Of a stretch of DNA of 64,000 bases, positions 12,023 through 23,191 are shown piece after piece; position 1 is the stretch's first letter; each line of letters opens with the position of its first letter. The stretch is from Udeniomyces pyricola. Taxonomy: Eukaryota > Basidiomycota > Tremellomycetes > Cystofilobasidiales > Mrakiaceae. Location: NCBI GenBank assembly GCA_039545295.1, contig BCIK01000026.1, positions 124,001 to 188,000 on the forward strand, read 5' to 3'. Position numbers and translations under genes: made by a program. The notes below the pieces were generated by a model. It saw nothing but the letters and a program-made list of their open reading frames with translations, did no database searches and was not told the DNA's origin.

Positions 12023-14427
12023 TAGACTCTAGAGTAGCCGTCGAATTCGATATGGAGCGTTTCTCCGACGAGCGCTAGATCACGTGGAGGTTTCGGAGAG
12101 AAACAAAGTGGGTGTGAGGAGGAGGGAGGGAGGGAGGGAGAGGGGGGGAAGGGGGAGGAGGAGGAGGAGGAGGAGGGGTAAGGTCAGTGAAAAGTTTGAG
12201 ACACGGTCATGGGTATGGGCAGGATGAATCAAGGATGCGATGAGAGGATTAGGCTGAAGGAGAAAGAGTCGGGTTTGAAAGAGGAGGTTCTTTTCTTCTC
12301 TCTCGCGCGCGGGCGAATGAAACTCCAGCTTTGAAGAAACCAAACGCGCAGAGGAAAAAAAAGCGACAGGACGAGGGCCCAAACCAAGGTCCAAGAAAGG
12401 AAGAGAAAAAAAGAAGGGAAAGAGAGGGAGATCAAAGGGGGGGGGGGGTACTCACTCTTGGACGTCAACATGAGCCGATCGAGACGGGCAACGATCGCAA
12501 AGCACGTCGAACAAGCAACTGCGAACCGCATGTAGTTTTCCTGAAAGAAGAGGTTTGAGATAGGTTCTCCTTTGAGACGTCAGCGACAGCGTAGGAAATG
12601 AACCTTCCCCCCTCCCCCCTTTTTTTTTCTCCCTCACCCTCCCAATAGGACCTTGCAAACAAAGGTCCCGATATTACATATAAAGTCCAAAGCTAGAAGA
12701 AAGAAACTCCGGATATCTCAAAATAATGATGGGATCGGATGCTGAAGGAAAAAAAAAACACGTACGCTTTCAAGGACTTCAGCCGTCACCCTCCGGGGTG
12801 GCCGAGTATTCGGCGGTTCTCCTCGCTGTGTTGAGAGTGACGAAGATCCGGGCCGATCGTCATCGGTGGCCATGTAATCGTCGGCGTCGATGCGAAGACC
12901 ATGATGATGCTCGCGGTAGCGTTCAATCAGACTGATGGTCAGAAGGATATCGAGAGATGAAGAAGGAGAAGGTCCGAGAATGGGCACTCAGTGGGAACTT
13001 CTTCTTCCTTTGAGTCGAAAGTTATGGGAAAGGAGTTGAAAGTGGGAAAACAGAAATAAGAGACTTACGGGCAGGGAGTGATTTGAGGCAGGGGTTGAGC
13101 GGATCTCAAGCTGATGGAACATAAGGAAATGACGGCGAGAACATCTCCAATCTATAAATCCCCACAAACCGCAAGAACCGTCAACAAGAAGTATTCCATC
13201 ATAAGCTCAGAGCAATAAACGATTGATGATCGACAAGCAAGACCTTTGCCTCTTTTCCTCCTCGTGCCCTCAAAAACTCACGAATCGGGAATCGAGCAAG
13301 CGCGTTCGTTTGAGTAACGCGTGCCTCCAATGCGGGTTGAGCGTCGACATGATGAACTGCAACTGAGCGAGTAAAGCAACGAGGTCTCCTAGCACGCTCT
13401 TGAGTGCGTCGTAGCGGGCGACGGGCCAGGCACCTTTGAGGGTGAGTTCGTAGTTCATGGATGCGTGACGGACTGAAAAATGGGTAGGAAACGTAATGGG
13501 GGTGGGAAGATCGAGTCATACAGAAGGGAATATGATGGAATGAGGGTGAAATCAGAGATGCGAGTCAGTCAAGCCATGGCTTTGGCCCGTATCTCTACAA
13601 AAAAGAATTGGGACGTGGAACCAGAAAGGAGAGGAAAACCACCATGACAGGCCTCCCGAGGTCGCTTAAATCGTTGTAAATGATCATCGGGAGACGGTTC
13701 TTCCCTAGTTTGAAACTAACCTCCCAATTGGTTAAGCTTCCTTTTCATCGCGAGGACGTTGCCCTCGACCCGCGCGCGTTCCTCTTCGTTCGGACTCTCA
13801 TCGGCCGCCAACGAGACGATCGTACAGAAGTTGTCGCCGATCGTCGAGATCAGTCGCGAATACGATTGACGCTGGTTTCCCACACGCAAAAGGACGAAAA
13901 ATAGAAAAAGAAATAGATTGGACAAACCACAGAGGGAGGGGGAGTGCTTCAGTTTGGGTCGTGTTTTATTGCTTGGACGCAGAGCGAGAGATAGACAGGA
14001 GAAAGAGAGAAAGCGAGAGAGTCACAACTTACCACACTGATTTTCCCACTGGAAACGGGAGGGACGATAGTAGACCATAACCATGCTGCAGTGATGCCTA
14101 AAAGACCATTCACAGGATATGACGAGAAGATTAAGAACAGGAAGGACGAGATGAACGGGATGAGAGGAACGGGTCGTCCATGTTGGTCTTCCGTTATCGT
14201 CGAGCGCAGAGACCGACGATCAAGGAAGAGAAAACAAGGATAGCTTACCGATGAGAACGAGGAAGAATCGACGCCAAGCGACTGACGAGCCAGAAAACAA
14301 GGATAGACCAAGAGAGTAGCAAAATCGAGACCAAGTGGGCGGATTTATTTAGAGTTGTATCAGCCATCGGAAAGAAGCCAGAGAAGGTTCGGTAAAAAAA
14401 GAGAAGGACACGCAAGATGAAAGACAC

Positions 14428-14458
<31 letters not shown>

Positions 14459-17400
14459 CGAAAGGAAGCTCACCATCCCACCCCCAGGTGGCATTTGTAA
14501 GTTGGACGTAGTGGCCATTCTGCCAGCCGTACCCTACAATAAGAATGACGGAGACACAGAAGATCTATGAGTGGAAAACACGCCCACGAGCAAATACGGT
14601 AAAGGAGAGCGAAAAATCAACACCAAGCGTTAGCATTACGTTTCTCAACTTGTTTTTGTGTGTGATGTAAGCAGAAGACAGATTGAGACGAACAATTCGG
14701 GTCAAGGGAGGACCTGGAGTACACAATACCACAACGATCAAAAAAAAGAAGAAGCAAAAAAAGATTAAACACATCCTGCTCTTAGATTCAACAGAATTCA
14801 AAAATGCTCAGACATCAAACCCTTGACTCACCAGGGAAATACAGTCTGATAAGGAACAACAATGGGAACGCTACCGCGCAAGCTGCTCCGATCCCATAAG
14901 GCGTTCCGCGACCGCTTCCACCGACACCAATGGACCAGATCAAGAGACCGACGAGGCAACCCCCAAAGGTACCGGAAACACGGCCGATCCAGGCAAGAGT
15001 GGTTTCACCTGTGTAGAGGGCAAGCGTGAGCTGGGCCATGATGAGGGCTGAGGAGAATCCAAGAGAGAAATCCACCACGCGATGTTTGAGAACGGTACAG
15101 ACCAGAGCAAAAAAAGGAATGTCAGCGAAGTGGCTCCGAGAAAGATGTTTTTGAGGACCAGGTTGGGTTTGTGAACAAGAAGCGATGAACTGATGGGAAA
15201 GAGGAGGAGCGAGGGCGAGGGGGGAGGGGGAGGGGGGCATGTTAGGTTGGATACGGACCCCATAAGCCACGGTTCTCGTAGAAGACGGCAGCGACAGAAG
15301 GTGTCCAGGAAGGTGTCGCGACCAAGACGGTCAGCACACCTGCTTTCACCGCGAAAAGAACTAGGAACAAAGATGGGACGAAAAAAAGAAGATAAAAGGC
15401 GACAAGAAAACGTGATTTGTTGGTCAGCAAAGGGTGAGTGTCCTGGACCTTTGAGGCAACTGATTCAACCAACATGGTTGACGGATGTATGCTGTTTTCT
15501 ACCTCTAATTTTTTTTATCTCTTCAGGCACTCACATTGCGTCGAGCCCAAGATACTGCCTGCCTCGTAGATGCGCAAAGCGATGCTTCCCCCGATCGTCG
15601 TCGGGGTCACCGAGTCGGGGTTTCGGGCTTGAGCCGAACCGAGGTTTGCGTTCGGTCGAGGGTTCAATCCCGGGATCTTCTCTGATCATCCAGGAATGCC
15701 ATAGAAACGAGGTGGTTCAAGTTAAAAGAGAGGAACAGAAGGGTAAGTCATTGCTAATTTACCTGTCTATTTGATGGACTCACTCGAGGATGATAATTTG
15801 ACTTCGAGATGCAATGCATCAAGACTTACCTGGGTCATGCTGGTTCATCCCATCTCTTCCACCTTCCCTATCCATCTCTCCATCCCCTTCCGACTCATCA
15901 AACACCCTCGCCAAGACCTCCCAAGGCTTGATCACGTGCGGCCACCACCATCGCTTGAGCCGTCGCTTCGTCTCGAGTTCCTGCTGGAGCTTCACGAGCC
16001 CGAGGACGTCGCGAGCAAAAGCGAGGGCGTGGAACGAAAAGACGTAGCACCAGTAGAGGTCCCGATGGGGAATCTTGGAGTAGTCCTCGGCGGTTGAAGG
16101 AACGGCATGGGATGGGTCAAACAGGTGCTATTATCGGTGGCGGTATAGAACAGGAGCAAAGCAAGGGACGAGGAATTTTAAGCGAAGCCAAATCAAGTGT
16201 CACGAGAGACCATCGTGTTCAGTATACTTCCAAGACGTCTCAAAGTTGACCCTGATTGATTTAAACTGTCTCTGCTGGGAGAAAACCTCACCTTGAAAGG
16301 CTCGATAACTTCCAACCTCCCCTCCCTTCTATATCTCTCGATTTCCTCTTCCAACTCCCTCACGATGACCTCATTCTCCCTATCAAACTTGCTCCCGCTC
16401 AACCTATCCTCCTCCTCCTTTTGATCTCGCCAGAACAAAAGTCCAGAAAAGGACCGATCTTTGTTGAGACGCGTCGTCCAGGATGTAGCGTGTTGAAGCG
16501 CAGAGGTGACGGAGTGGAGGAGGGGAAGGGAGCCGTGCGCGAGGAGACGGAACTGTTGCTCGATGTGTGTGTAGTCGGAGGGGGTCCGGATGCGCTCAAT
16601 GTTCATGTACCTGGGCAGAACCAACCGCAGCAAAGATCGAAAGAGAGCGGAGAGAAGGGAAATGGAAAAGAAGATGTAGATTAGGCGATTATAATACTAC
16701 CAGAAAGCAGCAAAAGAGAACATCATTCCAAGTTCGACGCCCGACAAAGAAAACAGAGCAAGAAAGAAGAAGAAGAAGAAAGCTTGTTCTTCTTCTTAGG
16801 ACGAACCGTTGTGATTCAAACAACCCGACAGGTTCCTGACTCTTCCTCAAGCGATCCAGCAAGCTATGATGCGATCCATGGTGAGACGAAGTTCCATGAT
16901 GACTTGCGCTTCCGCCATCGCTCTCGGCTTCACCTCCTCCCCGACTTTTCGACCGAGTATACCCTCGTCTCAAGAGAGGAAAGTACGCCTTCTTTCTCCC
17001 ATGGGTTCCCATAGCGGTCGACGATGTCAACGGTTCGCCTTCCCCGTACTTTCCCGACGTAACGGCGCTTTGTCCCTCCGGAACCGAATCAGACGCCGTC
17101 TGAATCCCCTTCCTTTCAAACGCATCCACCAAAGAACTTCTAGCAAAGCCTGAAGGAGGAACTTCCTCAGCTCCCTCACCCAATACCTTTCGACCTTCAT
17201 GGCCGTGCTGCTGCTGCTGCGGCTGCTGCTGATCTTCCTCCTCCCGCTTCACATCCTCCCCACCCTCTTTCATCCGTCTCAAATCCACTTGAGACCCACT
17301 CGGCGACGGAGCTCTCGAATTCGGGGCAGTCGAAAACACCGAATGCATATCCTCCCTATCCCATCCCAACCCTCCACCACTTCCATGAGCTCGACCTTCT

Positions 17401-19433
17401 CCAACAGTGAACGCTTTCGAATCCAGGTGCTCGTGCCTTAACGCCGATCGGACCGCATCGAAAAAGAACACCAGCCCTCCCGATCGCAAAACGACGGCCG
17501 TCGCCGCTTTCTGCAACCGCGTGAGGTCCGTCGCTTTGAGTCGACCATAACTGACGTCCCGAGTGAGACTCCCGGCCATCGTGGCGAGAGGTGTAAGACC
17601 GGTGGTTTGGGCGGCTAATCGGTTCGTCGTAAGGGTCTCGTGAAGCGTCATCCATTCGTTAAGCGAGGCTTCGCCGAGACTCGCTCGTGAGAAGAGTGTC
17701 GTGAGAGAGTCAAGGGAAGATTGGAGAGGCGTGAAGATCTTGGGAAAGGTGCTGAGGTAGGAGGTCGAGACGGAAGTAGGGAAGATGAGGAGGGATGCGA
17801 GGAGGTTGATCCCGACTTGGATCGTCATGGGAATCTGGTTAATTCGAGGTACATTGAAACCAACGAAGGAAAGGATTGGAAACGTCCGAAGGATATGTGT
17901 GAGAAAAGAAGAGAACAGAAATAAAGCAAAAGTGTCAAACCATGTATTTTCGAAATGTTCACTCTATTCTCAAGAAAGCTCGAACACAGAGAGATAAGGC
18001 GACAAAAAAAAAATTGAACAGGACTGAGGACGCACGTAGAATAGCTTGCCGGATTGGTAGAAGTCATAAGGGTACAACGGAATGAGCGTCAACGCAACGT
18101 CGAGTTGAATTGCCGCAAAGACGGCTGGGAACGGTGGGAAGAGTCGGAGCTTGAGCCACGTGAAGAAGCCCGTTCCGACAAAGAGAAAAACGGCGCAGAC
18201 GATGGTGACCTGGCCAGAAAGGAAAGGGGAAAAGAAGCGACCGAGAGAAGAAAAGGAACGAAGAAAAGAACGGAACACAATGGAGGATGGAGATCAGTTA
18301 TGTTGCACAATGATTATGACGAACGGCCCCACGAGTATTTCAGGGTCGGTATTACTTTGGGTTCGAGGTACGTTCCCGTATGGACATCAGCCATCGTGAC
18401 CGAGGCGGGGTCGAGGGTGACGACTCGGACAGTCGAGCAAATTGCCACGCAAATCGCGACCCAAGCCCAACTGATTCCAACAAAAATGAGCGACATGACG
18501 TGCACTTCGAGCGTTTGGATAAAAGACTTGTCGGGAGGCGTTATGACGGCTACGACGAGCTGGAAAGATTGAGGAAGAAGTTGATGTAATGTAGGTAAGT
18601 GTGTGATAAAGAAGGTGACGAGCGAATTTGACAGGAGAAAAAGGGAATATGATATTAATAGATCGTACGGTAAAGAATGACGCTTGACCGATAACTCTCA
18701 GAGTCGGCCCGATCAGCAGAAACACAAGCCCTATCCACGTCTTGTTTATGAATGTCATCATTTTTTTACGAGTCAGCATCAAGTTGGCCAGAATATACGT
18801 GCACAAACCAACCATACATCCATCGAGATTAGTTAAGACAAGTTCTATGGGACGGTCGAGCGGAATATGAAAATTCTTTAAATATGGAGAATGTTAGAAA
18901 GCCTTACTTACCGCAAGCGCACATCGAAAGACGACTTTGAGGTCTGCTGCATTGAGGTGGGAGGCTACCCATCCCATGGGTATCACAGGGTTGTTGATGA
19001 CTTTATCAAAAACTCGTTTGGCTTTGCCTTTGGTTGGTGGAGTGTCTGCAGGAGGGTTAGTCGACGAGGCGTCTGGGACGCGTTGGTCGTGACGTGGTTG
19101 AGGGTTTGGTTTGCTGCTTGATGAGCCTTCTTTCCTGCCTTGTTCGAGTCGATTGGGTGTGAGTGATGAGGACGGCTCAGAGGGGGATGGTGATGAGGAG
19201 GAGGAGGAGGGGGTTGCAGGCTCGAGACTAAAGTGAGCATGGTGGGACGAGACCGAGGGTCTTCTGGAGAGAGTGCGAGGTGTCAAAGGGGAATGGTCGT
19301 GATCGAGTGGGTGGGATAAGGTCGAGGTGGTTCTGACGTTGGATCGCTCATCATGGAGGGAATGGGATGGATCTTGAGGCTGAATGACGTTGGCCAGGGG
19401 ATGGATCGGAGAGACCTCTAGGCTGGCAACCAT
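12023..19433 (-). CDS. FUSC / aromatic-acid-exporter-like membrane protein
   Basis: Large multi-exon membrane protein of over 1,000 residues, resembling fungal proteins with an ArAE_2 N-terminal 6-TM domain, a second FUSC-type 6-TM block and a DUF2421 tail (Brefeldin A-sensitivity Bre4-like group). The N terminus (19433-18990) is Ser/Pro-rich and disordered. TM segments include WIGLVFLLIGPTLRVIG (18730), TIVCAVFLFVGTGFFTWL (18200), VTIQVGINLLASLLIFP-type sequence (17810). A soluble stretch (about 17450-16400) holds a polyglutamine patch near 17215. The second membrane block includes GVLTVLVATPSWTPSVAAVF (15330), MAQLTLALYTGETTLAWIG (15040) and RRFFLVLIGITAAWLW (14080-14260). The last exon, after a C-rich intron, reads ALVGETLHIEFDGYSRV-stop. 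Substrate is unknown; efflux of organic acids or drugs is only a family-level guess. Some exon borders are approximate. Confidence 0.75.
12117..12178 (+). repeat. G-rich (GGA/GGGA) tract in last transporter intron
   Basis: A run of GGAGG, GGGA and GGGGGG blocks on the + strand, opposite to the sense strand of the transporter. In the transporter transcript it is a C/T tract upstream of the final acceptor. On the + strand it has the pattern of a G-quadruplex former. Confidence 0.6.
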
Positions 19434-20023
19434 GAGAGTCGAAGGTGGTGAAGGATGGAGACTGCTGTGGTGAGGGTATCTATAAGGGGATATCTAAATA
19501 TCGTCCGTGTCTTGCGGTGGCTTGGAATCCACCGCGTCCGCTCGACGCGCGAAGCCATACGCCGACGTCATCTTATCTAGTCAGTCATGTCATGATTCTC
19601 TGCTTCATGTCCATATAGTTATATCTCCTCATCGCCTGCCGGATCGATAGGTCACGTATACATCGCAGTCAACATGCTTTCAACGCCAACTATCTGCTTG
19701 TCAGAGAGGGTTCAACGCTCGAGAACACGTCATCAAATAGAAACTAACCGTCATCAAGGCGTGTACGTGCATATACTCCAACACAATCATCCCATCGTTC
19801 TTCAGACTTGCATCTTTATACAACAGGTCCCCACGCGCATCCACAAATGGGCGTGATAACACCCATCGCAGCTGATGTCAAGCTCGATAGTTCCCTCGTC
19901 CTCATCATCTGGGAATATGAGCTTGACCTCCGGTCCTTGTAAACCCCAGTGTGAAAGGCGGTACATGCTACGTTTGCCGAGGTTGAAATAGGGGTTTCAG
20001 ACCGAGCAACAGAAATCGTTTGC
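19434..20023. other. Intergenic: transporter upstream, CMC4 3' side
   Basis: Upstream of the FUSC-like gene and downstream of the CMC4-like stop. I see no gene; the short open frames have no recognisable content. Confidence 0.5.
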
Positions 20024-20696
20024 TCAGTCGACGTCTTTGCCAAGTCTCTTGATGCTCTGCTTGAGGATATCCTGGATCAGATCCATCAGCGAAATAGAAT
20101 CACAGGGGAAGGAATGGATCATCAACGAACGAACGACTGTAGGCGTCTATCGACTCGATGCCATGTAGATTTATTTGTCTTGCTCCCTCTTATCCTCTCG
20201 TTCTGCCTATGCAACATCCTCTTACACATCACCCATATCCCATCCAACCGATCTCGTAAGATCATTCCAAGGGTTGAGAGAACATACCAAGTTCGGGCAA
20301 CTCTCTCCTCCTTTGACGCCATCCTTGGTACCGCCGGTGACGGCGTACATTTCCATGCAGCACTCGTACAACTTCATTATTTCCGCACTGCACCGGTTCG
20401 AATCGGACGCGTTGAGATTGAGACAGGTCTGAATGGCACATGCTTTGAGGTGGCAGTTTGGAGCGGACTGTTGTCCAGTGGGCATATACCATATGCATGA
20501 GAGAGAGAGAAAGAGGAAACGAGATGGTCAGTGCCAAGAAGAAGATACTAGATGGAAGAGGTGTGATCAAGATTGGATTGGAAGGGGGTCCAGATGATGG
20601 CATAGAGGTCAGCATATCGGCGAGGAGACGTACAGGATAGAGATTGGATGGTGGGACATGAGGCGAGGGTTTTGGGGCGGAAGCGAAGGGCCACAT
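20024..20696 (-). CDS. CMC4: Cmc4-like twin-cysteine mitochondrial protein
   Basis: Small intermembrane-space protein of the CHCH (MTCP1NB/Cmc4) family, imported by the Mia40 disulfide relay. The core exon encodes APNCHLKACAIQTCL, then CSAEIMKLYECC and ESCPNL, matching the Cmc4 cysteine layout. A short intron leads to a final exon DILKQSIKRLGKDVD-stop ending at 20024. For the start I prefer the ATG at 20696 (MWPFASAP...). A good intron lies between about 20635 and 20472: GTACGT donor, CTGAC branch site, CT-rich tract and first AG at the acceptor. It joins ...NLYP to SAPNC in frame. The in-exon ATG at 20485 is the alternative and would drop the N-terminal exon. Confidence 0.78.
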
Positions 20697-21086
20697 GATA
20701 GTTGGTGTGGTTGAAGATGGGATGAAGGACAGGGCAATGATGCAGTGGCTGATGTCGATATATATAACCAGCTAGCGGCCGTACTTGTGTGCATCGCTGA
20801 TGATGATGATGATGGTACGTTATGTTTCTATGGAAATGCCATATACATACCTATGAGCTCGTGATGTGATTACATGCTTTTTAACATGCACGATTGCTTA
20901 GTAAAAAAAAAAAACAATATCCCATATGGAATTACCTATAAATATAGGAACATGATGTATATATATATTTCGTTGTACATCCTCTGAAAGACGCGCTGTC
21001 TCTCCGTGCGTTTGATGATACGTCATCCATCTTCATCCCCCTCTGACCACCAACCCACACCCACCAACCCTCATCAATCCTTTATC
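20697..21086. other. Divergent promoter, CMC4-like / small protein gene
   Basis: Upstream of both divergent genes. It contains AT-rich patches (20900-20965) including a TA repeat, and no gene. Confidence 0.5.
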
Positions 21087-22127
21087 ATGGCCCTTAACGC
21101 CGGTGGCGAATACGCTGTTCGTTCATCAACATCATCGCTTGCTGTTTCCCCTTCTTCCACACCCACCAGCTGACGTATATCATCTGGGCTCTCTCGTCGA
21201 TTGTACATGCATCTTCCAGCAAGTCCCTCCAGTCCAGGAGCAACATCTCGACCCTTCCGTAAGATCGACTGTCTGAACCTTTGTCCTACAACCGGTGTCC
21301 ATCACATCAGATACTCATGACTTGTTCCCTTTATGCCTTATGGCTTCAAACCGTGGTACCAATGAGTAGGCTTTCCCAAAATCCCGTGTCGCACCCGAGA
21401 TTGGAGATGAATCCCTAGTTGCCGTCAACAACGCCCAAGATGGTACGTCGTTCGGGCAGTCCAAACTCAACCACTCCAGTGCTCAAACATCCCAGAAGAA
21501 GAGTGACGAGAGAGAGAGAGCTCTCATTAATCAATCATCCCAAAAGCTGACGAAAGGCTCGATCCATTCATATCGTACTTTGATCCCACCGTCCTATCAA
21601 TCTATGAACAATCATCAACCAGCATCCACCATGCCCGGAGCCAGTGGTCCTACCAGCGTTGACGTGGCTCCTGAAATCCGTTCGTCCCCTCAACACACTC
21701 AACCAGCGCGCATCACTCATCTCTCTCCTTTATCTTCCCCCTAACCTCGTAAGCTTATGTGTCCACTTACTCATGTTTCCTTTACCCCTTTTTTTGTCTT
21801 GCTCGGGTGCGGGACTCGTTTATCAGCCAATACCGAGCGAGGGGTGACGGCCGAAGGCGAGAAAGTCGGATTCATGGACAAAGCCAAAGGGTTCGCGAAA
21901 CTCAACGCTGGCAAGGTACCGTTTATCCTCTCTGATCAACACCTCTCGTTGATGACACGTGACTGATTTGCTCTCAATGCCTCTCTCTCTGGCCGCTTTT
22001 TGCTCCTTGGTTCGTCGTGGTTGACATCATGGTTCGCGATTCCCGCTTATAGTTCTTCCATAACGACAAGGAGGTCGCCATGGGCGAAGCTGCGCTGCGA
22101 GGTGAAGACGTCGGTCAAAAGCACTAA
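21087..22127 (+). CDS. Small hydrophilic protein of unknown function
   Basis: I do not recognise a named family. Splicing of short exons gives MALNAGGEYA, QVPPVQEQHLDPS, AFPKSRVAPEIGDESLVAVNNAQD, then a common 3' part NTERGVTAEGEKVGFMDKA, KGFAKLNAGK, FFHNDKEVAMGEAALRGEDV and GQKH-stop, about 100 residues in all. It is highly charged, has no TM segment or signal peptide, and its helical K/E/A-rich tail recalls small fungal stress-type proteins; that likeness is weak. The common exon (from about 21828) can also be joined in phase to a second possible first exon starting MPGASGPTSVDVAPEI at about 21630, so two promoters or isoforms are possible. All donors and acceptors used are GT/AG and phases agree. 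Confidence 0.55.
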
Positions 22128-23191
22128 GCCATTGGCCATCGTTGGGTATATATATATAAAAAAAACACCAATCCCATGGCCAACCTCGAGATCGATCAAT
22201 CATCAAGACGGCATGTCCATACATATATTTATATCCATATATGCTGACATAATCCTGGAGGTTACCGCCCCTGTTATCGACGGGTTGAGAAAATTTTCCT
22301 CTACGTAATCATAGTTATAGTCCCTGTCACTTGTTTCGCCCTCGGTCTCTATCTGATATGGCGCCACGTTATGTATGACCATTCTAGCTGTACGCTTTTC
22401 TCTTCATCTACGCGCAGTATCCACCACTAACAAAACCAACGATAAGGAAAGAAAGCGAGCTCATCATCGCATCAAGATCTCAGGACATCACGTAATGAGG
22501 TAGTGCATTTTAGTCCCTTGCGCTCGCTTTGCACGCAATGTTCTGAGCATGAATGGCTTCGGGGGGGTGCACGAGTTTTTTTACAGCCTGATTCCCTGCG
22601 GTGAGAGCTCCATTTGATACCTCCTCCGACTCGACGACCGGCCAGCAATATCGTTCCACATTCGTCATCAATCAACTTCTAAGCTTTTTAAACTCTCCGG
22701 ATGAGGAAAGCTCGCGGACTGTAAGCAGTCGTCATTGCATACCCTTAAACATCCGAGAGGATCGACTCAATTGCTGCATCCCTCGTTCCGTGCCCTGATT
22801 ACGATAGACACCGGATACATATTGGCACCATCCTTTTGCATTCTTGCTTGCTCGAACAGTCCCTCAATCACCCCAAGGCTTAACCTATCAGGGATCGATC
22901 CGCTTGGGTCCTCATCGACATCGGCCACGATATCTCTCAGATCCACGATACATCTCAGATGAAACGGACTTGAACAACGAATGCTACGTCTCTGGAGAAA
23001 ACTTGGATGGGAATCGATCTTCTCCTTTCTCCTCTCTATCTCTCTGCAGGCCTCGGTGCCAAAGTGAACGGAAAAGCATACAAATACACACGTATACACA
23101 ACGAACAAACGGTCTCCAATCCATCTCCTTCTCCCTTCTTCCCAAATATCCTGTCTTGATCGATTGACCGCTTCCAGGCTTATATACAAAC
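22128..23191. other. Tail-to-tail intergenic region
   Basis: Between the small protein gene and the nitrate reductase stop codon. It has an A-run and TA repeat near 22145-22170. I see no gene. Confidence 0.5.

Noticed and set aside
15660..15671. tRNA B-box-like GGGTTCAATCCC
   Set aside because: No acceptor stem, D-arm or A box at the right distance, and it lies in a coding exon of the FUSC-like gene.
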